NCBI GenBank assembly: GCA_016209995.1
Contig: JACQVC010000498.1
Coordinates: forward strand, 1-6,270
Direction of reading: 5' to 3'
Source: Gemmatimonadota bacterium
GTDB taxonomy: Bacteria > Gemmatimonadota > Gemmatimonadetes > Longimicrobiales > Gaopeijiaceae
DNA: 6,270 nt
Shown here piece after piece: positions 6,019 to 6,270 of this stretch. Position numbers and translations under genes: made by a program. The notes below the pieces were generated by a model that saw nothing but the letters and a program-made list of their open reading frames with translations, was not told where the DNA came from and did no database searches. Within the stretch, counting starts at the first letter, position 1, and each line of letters starts with the position of its first letter.

Positions 6019-6270
6019 TCAGGGTCGCGTCGCCGCGCGGGCCAACAGTGCCTGCACGCGTTCGACCACCCGCTCCACCGTGAGGCCCAGCTCGCGGTAG
6101 GCCACCTGCCAGGGCGCGGACCCGCCAAACCGGTCCAGCCCGATCACCTCGCCTTCGTCGCCTACGTATTCGCGCCACCCCAACGTCACACCGGCCTCGA
6201 TCGCGACCTTCGGTACCTCTCGCGGCAGGACCTCAGCGCGGTAGTACTCCGGCTGCTCCCGGAAGAGCTC
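6019..6270 (-). CDS. tkt: Transketolase, C-terminal fragment at window edge
   Basis: These are the last 83 residues of a transketolase; the rest lies beyond the right edge, so no start is visible. The full enzyme is a thiamine-diphosphate homodimer of about 660 residues that moves two-carbon units between sugar phosphates in the pentose phosphate and Calvin cycles. Seen: YRAEVLP at residues 10-16, then KVAIEAGVTLGWREYVG at 21-37, GLDRFGGSAP at 44-53, and the closing helix LTVERVVERVQALL at 63-76. These match the order and spacing of the transketolase C-terminal domain (VAVEAG...W..YVG...G...FG.SAP...GFTV..VV). This domain is not catalytic, so active-site residues cannot be checked here. The gene ends in TGA and converges on the fused oxidoreductase with 118 bases between stops. 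A separate-subunit transketolase or a DXP synthase is possible but fits less well. Confidence 0.92.
   Translation of the reverse strand, partial: ELFREQPEYYRAEVLPREVPKVAIEAGVTLGWREYVGDEGEVIGLDRFGGSAPWQVAYRELGLTVERVVERVQALLARAATRP

Overview
This is a GC-rich bacterial chromosomal segment with conventional gene packing: four complete or nearly complete protein genes, the tail of a fifth, and one 12-codon leader ORF. Codons end heavily in G or C throughout and no gene stands out in composition. I saw no mobile element, CRISPR array, tRNA or rRNA. The gene set and a dispersed palindromic repeat of the type common in Proteobacteria and in many uncultured GC-rich lineages fit a respiring free-living bacterium. 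The sequence alone does not fix the phylum.

Layout. (1) Positions 1-726, plus strand: the C-terminal two thirds or so of an ArsA/Get3-family ATPase, cut by the window edge. (2) 783-1322, plus strand: a 179-residue membrane protein with an HEAGH zinc-protease-like motif, probably in the same transcript as (1). (3) 1386-2558, minus strand: a PLP-dependent class V aminotransferase of the serine/alanine-glyoxylate type, convergent with (2). (4) 2559-2868: a 310-base divergent regulatory region. It holds a good sigma-70-type promoter for (3), a dispersed palindrome inside the predicted leader of (3), a perfect 12-bp palindrome, and a 15-bp-arm inverted repeat. (5) 2869-2907 then 2904-5900, plus strand: a 12-codon leader ORF whose stop overlaps the GTG start of a 998-residue fused flavin plus iron-sulfur oxidoreductase (GlcD-like and GlcF-like halves, the YdiJ/D-2-hydroxyglutarate dehydrogenase type). 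(6) 6019-6270, minus strand: the last 83 residues of a transketolase, convergent with (5).

How the genes may work together. The divergent pair (3)/(5) is the most coherent unit. A 2-hydroxyacid dehydrogenase making a 2-oxoacid sits back to back with an aminotransferase that uses glyoxylate, which suggests shared control of glycolate/glyoxylate metabolism (glycolate to glyoxylate to glycine). An alternative is a serine-linked role, where the flavoprotein removes D-2-hydroxyglutarate. A transketolase next door would fit central carbon or Calvin-cycle metabolism, but adjacency is weak evidence. The ATPase and membrane-protein pair looks like a separate unit of unknown purpose.

I found no clear sign of an undescribed multi-gene system. 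The points most worth following up are the overlapping leader ORF, the structured divergent promoter region, and the HEAGH membrane protein beside a cysteine-free Get3-like ATPase.
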